DNA of 64,000 bases from Eulemur rufifrons (GCF_041146395.1 NC_090989.1:53594501-53658500); one strand, 5' to 3'; shown: positions 10,816 to 24,919, counted from the stretch's first letter. Numbers and translations are program-made. The notes: generated by a model from the sequence alone, not told the origin.

Positions 10816-12682
10816 AAAAAGAAACCCTAACATTATTAACACAGTGTGAGACCAAGGACATTTACATAGCACATCACATTCTAAAGTCAAATTCTGCCTC
10901 TCAAAGTTCACTCTTTTGTAAACAGTAAACTATATTCTTTCCAAATACTACACATACACAGTTCAGTTTTCTGGTTTGTTCTTCTGCCTTTCTCTCTCCA
11001 GGAGGTTCTGCTAACCTCTCCAGGAAGTTTCTATAAAAGGTAGCAATTTTGACAACTTTTAAAGCTCTAGTAAAAAGATATCTAGTTGTATTAATGTTTT
11101 AATTAAGGTGATAGGAGAATTGTAACAAGATGAGAGGCTTAGTTCTGCTGGTTAAACCCACTCTTGCGGAGGTATTTATGGTGGATCAAAAATGGAATTT
11201 TTTCCAAACTCCATTAATTCAGAACTGAATTAGGATTTGAAATAAAGGATATTCAACTGAAATTTTAATTTTCTGCCTTGAATTTAAAAAGTCAGAGCTC
11301 TAGTAGCTTTGCAGCTCTAGAATCCTAACAAGTCTGTGTAAAGCAAGGAAGGCCTACAGTATCTATCGATTTTATACCATACAAACAGGAATCTTTGTGT
11401 AGTGTTTATGTAGGCAGGCACTACAACAGAAACAATAAACTTTGATTCAAAGCACAAATATTAAGATCCAGATACATCCAAAGGTACTGATTGAATGCCA
11501 CTAGGATGCAGAATTTGACTTATCAAACAAAGAGGATTACTAACTTTAAGGATTCTATAAGCTATTATAAGGTAGAAATTTTAATTACTGCTAAAACAGA
11601 ATTTTACGTTTCCCTCAGAACACAGAGATGACAAGATTAATTTCACATGGAGAGGCTAGACGATAACATTAAGCTCTATATGGCAGCAGGGTGTGTGTGT
11701 GTGTATGTGACAATTTGAATATTATCTGTGGACTGGGAGAGTAGATAAGGGTATTCTGGGGAACAGCAAGGGGGCTAAAGGCTCAGAGGTATACCAGTGT
11801 AGGTAGGTTGGAATAACTCTGGGGTACTCATTTTGGGTGGAGCAGATGGCATGCGAGAGGAGAGAATAAAAGATGGTGGTTCTGGTCAGGTGGTATAGGA
11901 CCATCAATGCCATCATGAATCATCTACTACTATTATGGTAGTTATGAAAACCACTGATGTGGTCCTGGTGAGATAACCAAAGAAGTTTGTGATTAATATA
12001 GGGTCCTCCTGTGCTTTCATGTTGCTCTCTTTATGAAAAGTACACATCTTAAAGCACGTTGTATAGAATTCTCCTCTACATGAATTTCAAGAAATGATTT
12101 GAATAATTTTTAAAACTATCCACCTAAAGCTACCAATCATTAAGAAAGTCCTTAAGACCAATCAGTTTCATTGTTAGGGAAGTTATGATTCCAATTGTTC
12201 TGTGTTTTGCTTGCAACATCTCGGTTTCAATAGGAACTCCTAGTCTCTTGATTGTTTATTTTGCTTTGGTTCTTGGGATCACACTTGCCCTGAATGTTAA
12301 AGAGAGTCTACTCATCATCTATGCTAAACCTGTTCATCTTGAATAAACACTTATCTTATTCACTCTGGCCTCCAAGACCCAACAACCTGGTTCCATTACT
12401 GATGGTGTAAACACTGGGAAAAATATTTAGAAACAGATATAAAAGGACATATATAAGCTTGGATAAACAGATGTATGAGTCTAATTCTTAGCCAATTACT
12501 GAGTTTCACAGCATAAACATTTATTTATTTTTTTCCCCAGGAAATAGATTATTTTTTTCAAGACTGAAAAACACATGAAGATTTCAGATTACTGATTATG
12601 CAAAACCCAGTTATAAATCAATATAGTATGAAGTGGTTAGCAAAATTTTTTTCTTCTGATTTTTCAAAAATTTAATCTTTAA

Positions 12683-13945
12683 AATTTTTATTTATTTATT
12701 TTTTTAATTTCAGAATATTATGGGGGTACAAACATTTTGGTTACATGTAATGCCTTTGCCTCGCCCAAGCCAGGGTTAGAAGCATGCCCTTCCCCCATAT
12801 AGTGTGACCGTCTCCATGAGTTGTGAGTTTACCCCCACCCCCACCTGACCAGCACCCAGTGAATATTAATACTATGCGAGCACTTTAGTGCTTATCAGTT
12901 AGTACCAATTTGATGGTGAGTATATGTGGTGCTTGTTTTTCCATTCTTGTGATACCTCACTTTAAAGGATGGACTCAAGCTCTATCCAGGGTAACATAAG
13001 AGGTGCTAGATCACGATTGTTTTTTGTAGCTAAGTAGTATTCCATGGTATACGTACAACACATTTTATAAATCCACTCATGTATTGATGGGCACTTGGGT
13101 TGTTTCCACATCTTTGCAATTGTGAATTGTGCTGCCATAAACATTTGAGTGCAGATATTTCTATTATAGAATGTCTTTTTTTCCTTTGGGTAAATGCCTA
13201 GTAGTGGGATTGCTGGATCAAATGATATTTCTATTTTTAGCTCTTTGAGGTATCTCCAAATTACTTTCCACAGGGGTTGTACTAATTTGCAGTCCCACCA
13301 GCAGTGTAAGAGTGTTCCTATCTCTCCACATCCACACCAGCATTTGTTGTTTTGGGACTTTTTGATAAAGGCCTCCTCACTGGAGGTAGGTGGTATCTCA
13401 TTGCGGTTTTGATCTGCATTTCCCTAATGATTAGAGATGTTGAGCACTTTTTTATATATTTGCTGGCCATTATTCTGTCTTCTTTTGAAAAGTTTCTGTT
13501 CACGTCCTTTGCCCATTTATTGATGGGGTTGTTTGATTTTTTTATTACTGATTTTCTTAAGTTCTATATAGATTCTTGTTATCAGCTCTTTATTAGATGG
13601 GTAGAAAGCAAATATTTTCTCCCATTCTGTAGGCTGTCTATTTACTCTAATGATAGTTTCCTTGGCTGTGCAAAAGCTTTTTCATTTGATCAGGTCCCAT
13701 TTATTTATTTTTGTTGCTGCTGTGATTGCTTTGGGGGTCTTCTTCATAAATTCTTTACCTAGGCCGATGTCTAAAAGAGTCTTCCCCACATTTTCTTCCA
13801 GAATTCTTAAGGTTTCACGCCTTAGGTTTAAGTCTGTTACCCATTGTGAGTTGCCTTTTGTGAGAGGTTAGAGGTGGGCATCCAGTTTCAATCTTCTGCA
13901 TGTAGTTATTCAGTTTCTCCAGCACCATCTATTGAACAGAGATTC
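12683..13945 (-). repeat. strepsirrhine-type L1, 5' truncated
   Basis: Antisense L1. The 3' UTR is at 12690-12960 ('atattatgggggtacaaaca', 'ccaatttgatggtgag'); ORF2-derived sequence then runs to about 13945 ('cagtcccaccagcagtgta', 'cccattctgtaggctgtc', 'ttgcccatttattgatgggg'). Open frames on the plus strand here are antisense to the relic. No full ORF2 survives. Confidence 0.92.
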
Positions 13946-14282
13946 TTTTCTCTGTAACCAGTAGATGAAGACCTATGGGAAGATCTAGGAACCTTACTGA
14001 CAGCTCTTCTAACTGACTGCCACAGACTCTCAGTTGGGACAATCAATTCTTGGTGGGGCACTTAGCAAACCCACCTGCCACACACACACCCCCCACATAG
14101 AGATTTCATTGTCAGCATCTCCTCCATATATGTCTCATGATGCAATGTCAGGTCTCTAGTAAGTTAAAAATAATTCTTCTACACTAAGAGGCTGAGAAGC
14201 TATAATATACTTATTCCAAGTGATACATGAAAACTCTATCACAAGGATGTAATATTAATAAAGATGGGAAAAGTAATATAAT

Positions 14283-14510
14283 GGAAAGAGCTTTGGAGTA
14301 GGACAAATCTGGGTTCCAATCTTGAATCTGATGCTTGCTTGCATCATGACATTGGAATATTATCTTTCTGAATCTCCATTTCCTCATTACTGAAATGGAG
14401 ACAGTGTCACCTACCTCCTGAAGTTGTGAGGGTTAAGTGAGGTAACGTGTAGAAAAGGCCTAGTTCAGTATCTGGCTCTAGTGGCTCTCAATCAATCACG
14501 GTTTTATATT
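14283..14510 (+). repeat. MIR
   Basis: MIR core order: 'tctgggttccaatcttg', 'tctccatttcctcattactgaa', 'gttgtgagggttaagtgag' and 'agttcagtatctggc'. Confidence 0.85.
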
Positions 14511-15977
14511 AGTTGCTGAAAATAATATTAGTGCCCTAGAATAGGGTTAAAAATATATTGAAAGTAAACTTTGTCTTTTATTCTAGTTAGAGAATGTTAA
14601 GAAGTAAGTCCTCAAACCGAAAAATGTTCAATCACTGCTTTTTCAGCAAAACATTATCCAGAAAATAAATAAATTCCCTTTTCAGTTGAACAGTAATGGG
14701 GAACTAAGAATTACAATCCCTCTTCATTCTCCATTATTTATCACAGTCCAGTGGGTACTCAGCCAAATACATCAGAGGCAAACCTATCCACAAGGTTGTA
14801 AAATTTAGGCACACCCTAAAATTTCAATGCTGTTTGATACAGCCTTTGTAAGAAGGAATCTGGGTTAGGTTCTAGTTTTTATTTCAAGTTTGCTTCATTA
14901 CATGTCTTTTGAGAATTTACTTCACAATTCTTCTTCACTCACAAAACAAGAATATTCAAATGTACTCCATCACCTACAGAAGACATGAGGCAGTGCCTCT
15001 GCTCACAGTTGTGCTTTGCACAACTCCAGAAGGTGCCAGTCATTGCTTAGTCTTTCCAGATTTGCATGTCACTATGACGTTTTCCCAGAAGATGACTGTA
15101 AGCATAAGCACGTGGAAGAAGATGCTAATGTTTGTGCTAATGATAACAGCTGGGGGACAGGTTTGAGAAAACACAGGTAAAGTGTCAACAAAGACCACAA
15201 CAGCGGCCATCCTGGCTCCAGCATTAATCCCATACATCAGCTTGGCCAAGTTCACATCTTGGAGTCCCAGTTCTTTTGAGTGTGAAGTAAGAGAGTTGAA
15301 GGCATATGATTTTTTTGAGATTTCTGTAGCAGAACTGAAGCACACTCTGGACTCTTCCCCTTCCTCCCCAGGAAATCTTTAAGGACTAGATACACAGCAT
15401 TATGATCGTTAAAAAAAAAATCTACCCAGAGAGATAGAAAGGTTGAAAGGAAACATACAAAAATATTAATATCAGTGATCTTGGGATAGTTTGGGACTCT
15501 GAATGAATTTCTTTAAATTCTTTTTACTTCTTATATTAGCATTAATTACTTTTATAAATACTTTTGTAATGGAAAAATCATTAACTTAAAAAACTGTTGA
15601 TAAAGTAAAAAAAAATCTCAGAGAGATATCAAATTGTCTGAAATAATTTAAAATAATCTACAAACAATTTCTGCTTTAGTCTAGTGTTTTGAGGATTCAG
15701 TGAATATATTTCTTAAAGACTTATGTCATGTTTCTTTTTCAAAATATAATCCTACTCCAAGGGTTTTACAAGCTTTGTATGGTGGAAACATTTGTATGTT
15801 AAAATTCAAAAAGCTGTTGCTTTATGACATCTGATACGCTACACATTAATCTAAGTCTTGATAAGTGAATGCAAATTTGATTTCTTTCCAAATCTAACAT
15901 TTGGAAATGTATATTATTTCTCTTTTGAAACATAGGCCCATTTAGAATATAAATTCCTATATTGAAAAGAAGCTTAC

Positions 15978-16031
15978 CTGGTCGAAACACATTTTCAGCT
16001 TTTTGTTTGTCAGCTCTGGGCATTGCTCCAG
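15978..16031 (-). CDS. MORC1: MORC1 coding exon (LEQCPELTNKKLKMCFDQ)
   Basis: This 54-base exon encodes LEQCPELTNKKLKMCFDQ; human has LEQCPEQMNKKLKMCFNQ. The acceptor is TGAGAACAG/CTG and the donor CAG/GTAAGC, phase 0 on both sides. A different frame across the same bases is also open for 80 codons but does not match MORC1. The peptide leads directly into the coiled coil of the next exon. Confidence 0.93.
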
Positions 16032-17640
16032 CTGTTCTCATAAATGATAATAGAACAGGATATTAACTTTTAGAGAATGAGCTGTCTACAACAGAGTTAT
16101 ATCATGCAAACATCTAGTATAAAAAAACATCAAAGCCTAGAACTGGCTAACGTTGGTACTGTGGGCCTTTTAAGCTTGGGTCTAATTAAATTAATTAACT
16201 AAATTATACCTCCCTTCATTCCAAAAAAAAGGATTAAGGCAGCTTACATAAATAAATACAGCATTGTTAAAAAAAAATTTGCAGATAAAAAAAGCAAGGT
16301 GAAGGAAAATTAAAAGATAACATAATAAATATTCAAAGGGAGATATCAAGAAGGCGGCTAGAGTCTGGATTTCTTGGAAGGGTGTGCCCCCGAGATAGGG
16401 AAGTCATGGCATGTGGGGTAGTATTTAAAGTCAGAGATTAGATGAAGTCACCTAGAAGCAGCATGTAATGGAGAGAAGAAAGTGGTCCAGGAAGGAGCCC
16501 TCAGACATGCCAACATTCAGAAACCAAGTAGAATAGGTGGTGCCATAAAGAAGATGGGAGGGAGGGAAATCAGAAAATGGGAAATGTGTGTCATGGAAGC
16601 TACACAAAGAAAGGGCATCAGAAGGAGAAATGTGGTCAACTGGGTTGATGGCCTTGGAAAGGTCAGGTCTGGCAGGAAGTGACTACTGCATTTGTCAGTG
16701 CAGAGGTCACTGGTGGCCCTGATGACAACAGTCCAAGTTATGCAGAGGAGTCGGAAGCCCCATAGAAGAGGATGAGGTGAGAGTAGAAGGCAAAGAAGTA
16801 GAAAAAATGAATATTGACTGGAAAATTAGGGATTTCACCTCGGATTAGATGGAGGCATATGGCACCTCTGTAACAATAATTCATGCTCTTTTCACTGATA
16901 GCCTTTCCATAGGCATCCATGATTTCCACGAGCAACCCTGAACAAGGAGGTGGAGAAGGAGACCTCCCACCCTTCCACACCAGGCAGGTGGCTCTTCCCC
17001 TCCACTTCCACGAGAAGCTCTGCTTGGCCTCAGGTCTGTGCATCTCACTCAGTTTCACCAGAGCCCTGCAGAGACTAAGCCGCTTGGGCACTACCCGCTG
17101 TTACTTAAGCATGGCCTATGGACCTGAGGCTCACCCTCTGTACCCCAGGGAGCAGATCAAAGTTTTCCTTCCAATCATATTGGGTACTGTCCCTGACAGC
17201 AGATTTGGTGAATACAATTTTCTTCATCTATCCCAGTGATGTTTTAGTGATACTAGTAAGACTAGTGCTTTGGGCACCTAATGTAGCTGACCTACCCAAT
17301 CCTCAGCTCAGCTCACCACAGGTGGCCGATAACATATATCTAGGGAATAGAAACTCTATTTTTGGTGAGGGGAAGGGAGGTCAGGGACTATATCATGCTA
17401 CTCTTCATATCTGCAACTGACTGTCTCAGTCTGTAAGATTTTCTCCACCTTATTTAGCCCATGGCCACAATGATTTCAAATGCAGCTTTAATCCTGAATC
17501 ACCCATTTGGTATGAAGATCCCCATCTTCATTTACTTAAACCATGTGTCCTCTTACTGGTAACATTTTACATTTTTCTACACTGAAGATTAAATTCAGGC
17601 AATTCTATCACTCCCTCAGAGTTGAAAAGAACCAGCTCAC
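16032..17640 (-). other. MORC1 intron before the LEQC exon
   Basis: Contains an old repeat at 16330-16736. The GC-richer 16740-17260 has overlapping frames of about 100-117 codons on both strands, which I cannot tie to any family; no splice-consistent use was found. Confidence 0.5.
16330..16736 (+). repeat. old mammalian interspersed repeat, family not named
   Basis: 'gatgaagtcacctagaagc', 'aagtggtccaggaagg', 'ttgatggccttggaaaggtc' and 'gtcactggtggccctga' follow a widespread old mammalian repeat whose other parts recur at 25.5, 26.7, 34.2 and 35.1 kb. Confidence 0.6.
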
Positions 17641-17728
17641 CTCAGAACTTGCTACAAGTTCTTCCACAGATGTATAGTCAAATTCTGATGGTAGCTGATA
17701 CTCAGGAAAAAAATACAGAAGAATCTCC
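17641..17728 (-). CDS. MORC1: MORC1 coding exon (EILLYFFPEYQ segment)
   Basis: This 88-base exon supplies the last base of an Arg codon, then EILLYFFPEYQLPSEF and DYTSVEELVASSE, ending in phase 0. Human MORC1 has EILLYFFPEHQLPSELEE at the same place. This is the best conserved part of the C-terminal region outside the coiled coil. The acceptor is TTTTATTCCTAG/G and the donor GAG/GTGAGC. The second half has diverged from human while keeping length. Confidence 0.93.
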
Positions 17729-17894
17729 CTAGGAATAAAAGCACAGCAGAAATGGGAATATACCAGGACAGCAGAGGTAGCACTCACCTGTCAGAACTGG
17801 GCTCATCCGCTAAGTATTAAACATCCTGACAAAGACATTAGTTTCCCCCAAATATTTTGTTTTTACCATTGGCATCAAACTGTTCTTCAGAAAG

Positions 17895-18130
17895 CATGGA
17901 CTGGGGAGACTGGGTATGGCCATAAAAGGTCAAGAGAAGGGACCCCTGTAGTGACAGAACTGTTCCGTATCTTGGCTGCGTCAGTGTTAATATCCTGATT
18001 GGGAAACTGTTCTATAGTTTCGTAAGGTGTTACAACTGGGGAAAACTGGGTAAAGGGTAGGGGGATCTCTGCATTACTTTGTACAACTGCATGTGAATAT
18101 ACATTTATCTCAAAATAAAAAGTTTATTGA
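17895..18130 (+). repeat. old L1 3' end
   Basis: 'agaactgttccgtatcttgg', 'gggaaaactgggtaaagggt', 'gatctctgcattacttt' and a terminal AATAAA-like tail mark an old sense L1 3' UTR. Confidence 0.78.
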
Positions 18131-21100
18131 AAAGAAAAAAAAGAACATGAAAGAAACCAACCAACTAACCAACCTCACAGTGCCTAGCAATCCATGACCA
18201 ACCAGTTCAAAAAAGCCCTGCATCTGCCTGAGTGTTCTATTCTACAGAGATCTCAGCATTGCAAACTTTCTGGAAGAAAACAGGCTGACGATAGACTTAC
18301 TTATTTCCTAAGAAAACCAAAGAGTTTAAGTCTCCAGAGTATTTTTTCATCAGGGACTCCAGGACGACTCCTAGAAATCATACGTGGACCCTGCTCTTTC
18401 CAAATAGCAGTGGTCACTGTTCTGACAGGTGCTTCATTTTGCCAACAGGCAATAGCACCCATCTTTTCTATTGTGACAGCTTTTCTAGGATTAATCACCT
18501 ATATGACACATATTTCATTCCTGGGAAAATATGAAATCTAGAAATTTATAGTCACCACATCTTAAAAGTATATTGTGTTTTTATGCGGAAGTGTTCCAAG
18601 AGCCTAATGTATATTATCTGAGGAACTTACAAATTTTTTTCAGTTGTAAAATAATATGGTGTATCAAAAACAAAGCAGCTTTTTCTTATACAATTTACCT
18701 TCCTAGTATTGTGTGTATATTATTTGTATTCATATTCAGGTAGAGTTTCAAAGGGAATCAAACCAAAAAGTTAAAAATTTTCAGCATTGCCTAAACATTA
18801 AATATAACACACGTACCCCCCTGAGAATTATTTCCCTGGCTAGTAAGAAGATGAACAAGGTGGAATTGGGATAAAAAGGGACTCCCAGGAATATGAGATG
18901 AGAAGAAATCAGATAGCATAGAATGCAACTGGATGAAAGTGGAGTCCCTGGGAAAGGGAACCTTGGTCAACCTTATGGCTGGATTGTCGGGGCAGGAAGG
19001 GCGAGAGATCTTCCGTACAAACCAACCCTGCTTTTCTCCAAATCCAGTCTCCCTTCTCCCACCACAGGGTTGAAACCTCTTCTGAGCATTGGTCCTTTCC
19101 AGCTTGAGTATAAATTCTTTTGTGTTTAAATCTCAAGCAAATCAGCAGTCCTCTAAGAAGGTACTCTTAGATAACGGATATTAGATGGTGGTGGCATTTT
19201 CTGGGAAGTGGAAGAAGGTGAAGGGGCAGGTTGGGACAAGAAAAAGTTCTAGATTATTCTCAATCTGTGGTGTCACTGCTTCAAAATCTACCCTAAACAT
19301 CAATTATTGTCTGAATAATGTCTCACTCTTATACTATTATTTCTAAAAATAGATACTATGAGAAAGATAATATTTTAAAATTAAACACAATTTCATGTAA
19401 GGGCTTTACTGAAATCACACCAGCTGTTTTCATTTTGTATTTTCTCAGTCTCATTAATTCCACAGATATTCCTTGGACCCCTACTAAAATATCACTTTTG
19501 CTCTGTGGTGCCTGAGAGAGCCTCGCATCGTGCACCCCCTGCTAGGAACCCGATACCTTCTTACTGCACTGATTCAACCTTGTGGGGAACACAGACAAGA
19601 AAGCAGGCTATTCCAATACCATGCGATAAATGCTCAGAGGCGAAAGAGAATGATACACCATGGGTACCAAAAGGAGAGGCCCTAACTCATATTTGGGGAT
19701 CCTCAAAGGAAGAATAGGAGTAAACCAAGTGTATGGGGGGCATGCGAAGGAAGTAGTCTAGGCGATCTGCACTACACACCCAGGAATTGAGTATGCATTG
19801 GTAAAATATAAGGTCCCTGGGTCAGATCCAATTACCTTTTATAAAGTGCTAGAAATGTGTCAAGTGCTGCTATATGTTTTAGATGCATAATTTCATGTTA
19901 TCTTTATGGAAACTCTTTGATTGAGGAGTTATTTCTATTTAGACCTCTGTGGTTTCCTGGCTATTAAAGTCACCCCACCATCAGGCCCAACCAGGGTCCT
20001 TGTACCCTCCTGTTTCTATCTCCTTCTTGGGCTCCCTGGTATTTAGTCTTTTGTTCTCTTCTACATCAAGTTGTTGCTAAATAACTTCTCCTTTGGAGAT
20101 TTTGTCCCACAAGACTAACTAGAGAAGATGACAAATTATCCAGCAACGTGCAGTCTCTAAACACAAACACACAGAACTTTTCCTTTTCCTGCAAAATTAA
20201 TTCAGGAAAACTATTAGATGTTACAAAAAATGTAAGATACCAAAATCTTACATGCAGGTTCTGACTGTAGATGTTTAAGAACTCTTAAGAAATTCCTTCA
20301 GTTATTGTCTTGAGTCCCTTTCTTCAATGACACCTTCTTTTGTTCCTGAGGGTGTATCTTATCAAACCTCTCTTTAGCCTAAAACTTGAGGTTTCCTTTA
20401 GGACATCGTAATCCTCTCATCCATAAAGGGCATTTCAAGGAGGTGGGCCAGGAGGCACAAAGTGTACAAACTATATGAATAAACCAGTGCTCATTCACTA
20501 CCATTCACTGAATCAAGTAGATGCTATGCATTTTGGGGGACTCCTGAACCAAGAGCTGCCATTTCAATGGGACTCTTGTCCCACCTATGAACAGCCCTTC
20601 CCTTGAAGCATTTACTCAAATGCTTCAAATTATCCCAGAATCGACAATAAAATCAGGAATTTGTCTTTGTTTCACACTGGCTCTCTTTTCAAGAATTTAA
20701 GAAATAAATATTCTAAACATCTCTTCCAAAGTTACTACTTGCATCCAGGACCTTGTCTATGATGCCTATCTCTACTGCATTTCTGTAGAATCTATATCCA
20801 TATCTGTAAGTCTGAATTGGAAGTTTTTAGGGAATTCAACTAGGTGAGCTAAAACACTGTATCAGCACTTTCTCTATAAATGATGGCCAAGCTTTGGAAA
20901 GTTTCAGCTGAGGGACATTTCCCTTTGACTCCATAGTTATATCCCTTTGTCAACAAAGTCATTTTTCATGAAGAGAAGTCTCTGCACTAACACAACTTCA
21001 CTCTTTCTAGATATGGTAGACATGGGCGGGGGTCTATACAGGTGCCTGGTCATTCACTTTTCTTTTAAACAATAACCCAGTTAATTAGCTTAGTCCTGGC

Positions 21101-21464
21101 TAAGGAGAAGAACAAGTTTCCTATTGGAGGTTGATCAAAACTCTCTTCTTCAACCCAGTGAAAAACTAGGATACAATGGAAATGGCGTGGCTCTGCTTTC
21201 TAAAACTAGAAATCCAATAATGGTTTCTGGCAGACCTCAATTGCTAGTGTATGTATTTTCGTGGCCTTTTCTTTTGCTTTAGCAACCGGCAGAAACCTTA
21301 AAGAGTGACTTTAAAAAAAAACTTATTATTGTTATTTTTAAAAATTAAAGATAACACAAAGCATGCTTGTGCTTTTATAGAGTTGAAATAAATGAAATCT
21401 GCCTTATCAAGTTTATACACACAACAATAAACTGAAACAAGGCATTATAATTCAACAGTTAAAA

Positions 21465-21720
21465 GCAAGGACTGTGAGGCCAGACTGCCAGGATTCAAAT
21501 ACCAGCTCTACCACTTAAGAGTTATATAATGCTGGGAAAATTATTACTTAGCCTCTACATATTTCATCTGTAAAATGGGAATGATAAAAGTATCTATTTA
21601 TAGGATTGTCGTAATATTTGAATGAGTTAACATATGTAAAACCCTTAGGACAGTGCCTAACACAGTTATTTATATAACAAATATGTATTATTAATACTAT
21701 TGCTGTTATTATTATTATTG
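21465..21720 (+). repeat. MIR
   Basis: Nearly complete: 'ccaggattcaaataccagc', 'cttagcctctacatatttca', 'tctgtaaaatgggaatga' and 'cttaggacagtgcctaacac'. Confidence 0.9.
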
Positions 21721-22984
21721 AAAGTGATTTGAAATTTGATACTAGTCCAATATTTAGGGCCATTTGATAAAATTTAATAGTATGGATCCCAGTTCAGCTT
21801 ATTGACCACTAACTTAACACAAACTTAGCCACACCTCAATATTTGAAAATATTTTTATATCCAACAATACCATTCACTGCTTTTTACATTAATCTCTTTC
21901 AATTTAAAGTATTTTTTAAAAATATATACTGATGTATGTTAGCCATGGTATGGGGATTAAATAAACTAATACACATAAAACAGGAAATAACGTAAGTCAG
22001 GAAAATGCTAAACTGAACATAATCAGGTAATAAAAACTACATTTTTAATTAATTTACTCAGCATTAGTTAAAGAGAGGTAGGCCAACCCTACTTTGGCAT
22101 TGTGGGAAGAGGTAAAGATAGCGTCATGTCCAAAGTGAACCAAGCAGCAGCAACACTCTATACACTTAAAAGATCTCTCACTATTCTCTTTACCATGTGA
22201 CAGGCAAGGTAGATATGGTGAACGATTCTGGATATAAAACCACCATGCCTTCACATGATACACAGCCAGCCACAATCTTCATGCCTTGAGGAATTTAAAG
22301 TCTAGTTAATTCAAGGAATAACATGTGGATCAGATATAAAATAGTGAATAGCACAGTACAAAAAACCAAAAACAAATACCTAACAAAGAAAACAAGAAAT
22401 CTGTTTTCACTGGTGCAATGTGAGAAAACATACTACATGTTGCTGAAGGCAAAAAAGAAAATTGGTAAGATGAGGAGCTCATTTTGTTTCTGCTAACGCC
22501 TTATGTTCTGTTTTTTTCTGAAGAATATTTTTTATAAAACAATCACCACAGAAAACATAATCTGGTACAGAAAGAACAGATACAGTAACATACTCGGCTT
22601 TCGGAATGCTCAGCTGATAACAGCATGATGATTCTAAGCTTTAAAATAAAGAGTCTACGTGTTCATTAGGGAGCTGGTTCCTGGGAAACTTTAATTTTCT
22701 ATCGATGCCTAATGACAGAAGTGGATGCACTTTAAAGCCTTCGTACTCTCACTCAGACTTTCCCCTCTTTGATCACATATAACCCATTAAAATGAATAGA
22801 AATGCTACACTTAGAGGAAGAACAAAAATTAGCCAAGTAGACATAAGGAAAATGATGAATTTGAAAAAGGAAGTTTATCTAACTGGAAAAGAAATTTAAG
22901 CAGCATCCAAACTCCACTGCCACACACTCAGAAAGGTTTCTCCAGGTCTCAAAGTGTGGAGAGAGGGAAACACATACACCGTAT

Positions 22985-23220
22985 GTGGTTAACGGTGTGG
23001 GATTCCAAATCAGGGGGCCTGGGCTTACGCCCCAGCCCTGTCCTTAGTAGTCATATAATTATCCATATGACTTGCAATGTGTTACTTAGTTTCTCTAGGT
23101 TTCAGTTTCCTCATTTATTAAAAAATACCAACTTTGTAAGTTTGTAAGAATAAGGAATTAATTTACAAAAAATATTTGGGTGAATGCCTGAAGTACAATA
23201 AAGGCTCAAAAATGATTATT
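22985..23220 (+). repeat. MIR
   Basis: 'gtgtgggattccaaatcagg', 'tgtgttacttagtttctct' and 'ggtttcagtttcctcattta' in MIR order. Confidence 0.82.
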
Positions 23221-24919
23221 GTTATCAAGTAGGCCTGGTTCACCCATAGCAATGCCCCAATTATTGGATATGTGGTCATATTTTAATAATATTAACATAT
23301 TTACTCAAATATATACAAGCACACACATATATAATTTACTACATACTACCATGCCTTAGTCACCAACTAATAGGCCTGAATCTTAGAACCAGTAAGTAAC
23401 ATACCAGGATTCAAGTTTATGGCTACCCAATTTCGAAGCTGAGGACCTTAAATACTACTTCTGGAAAAATACTGACAGAGGGTAAGAAACCAGTTGGAGA
23501 ATCCCCAGTTCTTTAGGAATTATACTGTAGATCACAGCAGTATGATACTAACACATCCATCCAGACCATCAGACAAGCGGCCTTTTTCAACCTCATCATG
23601 CCTGTACAAGCCTGAGGTCTGGCCTGTTTCTATTCCATTTCCAGGCTACCGTGAGCTTGCCAACCCAAGCACTATGGCAGATATGCTGGTGAGAACTTCA
23701 TGTTCAGGGATGAGGCATCTGGCTTCATTGCTCTGTCAACAACTTGTCTTTGGATCCCTAGGGTCATTAGTGAAAATGGGTCCCCATGCAAAGGCCAAGG
23801 TGGATCCATCCACATATAACCAAGAGTGCTTCCTCTCTCCTGGGGCAGGACTGGTGTTAGGCCTGAGTCCCAGAGGGTAGCAGGAGGGGTCCTATGGCCA
23901 TGTAATAATCACAGCCCTGCAGCCCTGGATGCCGCAGCAAGCCCAGGGCAGCTGCAGAATTGTGCTCATGTCTCCAGGTCTTAGCGGTCTCCTCTCACAA
24001 ATAGGACCATAGCTTGGGCCTTACTGGAAACTGTAGCCCCCTATATACATGATCTACCTCCACCTTTCTCTTAGTCCCTACCTGATTCTACTCTTTGAGA
24101 AGTCTTATTTTCAGTAAGATTCTGTCAGTCACTGATGAGAACATCAAGGTAATCGTCCTAAGAAAAAATACGATTCCATCTAGGGCATGTTGTGTGTTCT
24201 GCTGCCAAGAGTCTCTTACCCACACAGGCCTCTCAAAACCCAACAAGAGTCTGGGAACCCCAACAAAACCAACGAAGTGCGCTAATTTAGTGGTGCTCTT
24301 TGGGCTGCCCTACCCTCTTGTATGACACCTATTGGCGAACACTCTTCCGTACACAGACTTCTCTGACTTGATTGGAGAGCTCCCTCCTATCATCAGTCCC
24401 TATTTAGAAATAGCCTAAATCCTGGACTTTATCCCCTCCCCGTCTCTATACTTTGAGAGCTGAGACCCAGACATCTAAATTCCTCAAATATTCATGTGCA
24501 CAAATGTTAACATTCCACACTGAACAAAAAATTAAAACTCAGCTTCCCTTACTAAGTTCAGTATCTAAAACTAAAAAAACAGACTCTGTAAAAGGCCACA
24601 CAAATGTCATGAGAGTCTTCGTGAGGAAAAATAAAGTAACGAGGAAAATTCAGTAGGAATTCTTTATTACTTTCAAGAGAGGACTTACATGCACCATATT
24701 GCCGGACCACATAACAACAGGCAGTTAGCGACTGGGGTTCTATTTCAAGGGACATTTAACCGGTAGTACATCTAAATCAGCATTGTTAGGAGACAAGTCA
24801 TAAAGTCATTCTACTGATGTTACTACTCAGTAGAAAAACAAAACACAAAACAAAACAAGAGTTGTCATGGCTTTGAAAGTTCAACAAAGCATGTAGAAAT
24901 ATGTGAGTAATATCTTTAC

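Larger units (their letters stand above)
7861..15977 (-). other. MORC1 intron between the coiled-coil and LEQC exons
   Basis: Annotated contents are microsatellites near 9.2 kb, an L2, two L1 pieces and a MIR. The stretches 7861-9205, 10830-12680 and 14520-15977 show no exon, RNA gene or clear repeat. A 101-codon minus frame at 15040-15345 is not recognised. Confidence 0.6.
17729..24919 (-). other. MORC1 intron, mostly unique sequence
   Basis: Two MIRs (21.5 and 23.0 kb) and one old L1 end (17.9 kb) are clear. Sequence at about 19430-19730 resembles the start of the unnamed old repeat. The remainder, including 23494-24100 where a 128-codon plus frame runs, shows nothing I recognise. Confidence 0.5.

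Noticed and set aside
13352..13871. Two plus-strand frames of 136 and 73 codons
   Set aside because: They are antisense to a minus-strand L1 relic.
15040..15345. A 101-codon minus frame between MORC1 exons
   Set aside because: It matches no MORC1 segment, and flanking exons already join without a phase gap.
15799..16041. An 80-codon minus-strand frame containing MPRADKQKAENVF, at first read as an exon in another phase
   Set aside because: The adjacent frame of the same bases gives LEQCPELTNKKLKMCFDQ, which matches MORC1 and is in phase with both neighbours.
23494..23880. A 128-codon plus frame
   Set aside because: No recognisable domain or homologue; not flanked by usable splice sites for MORC1, which is on the other strand.
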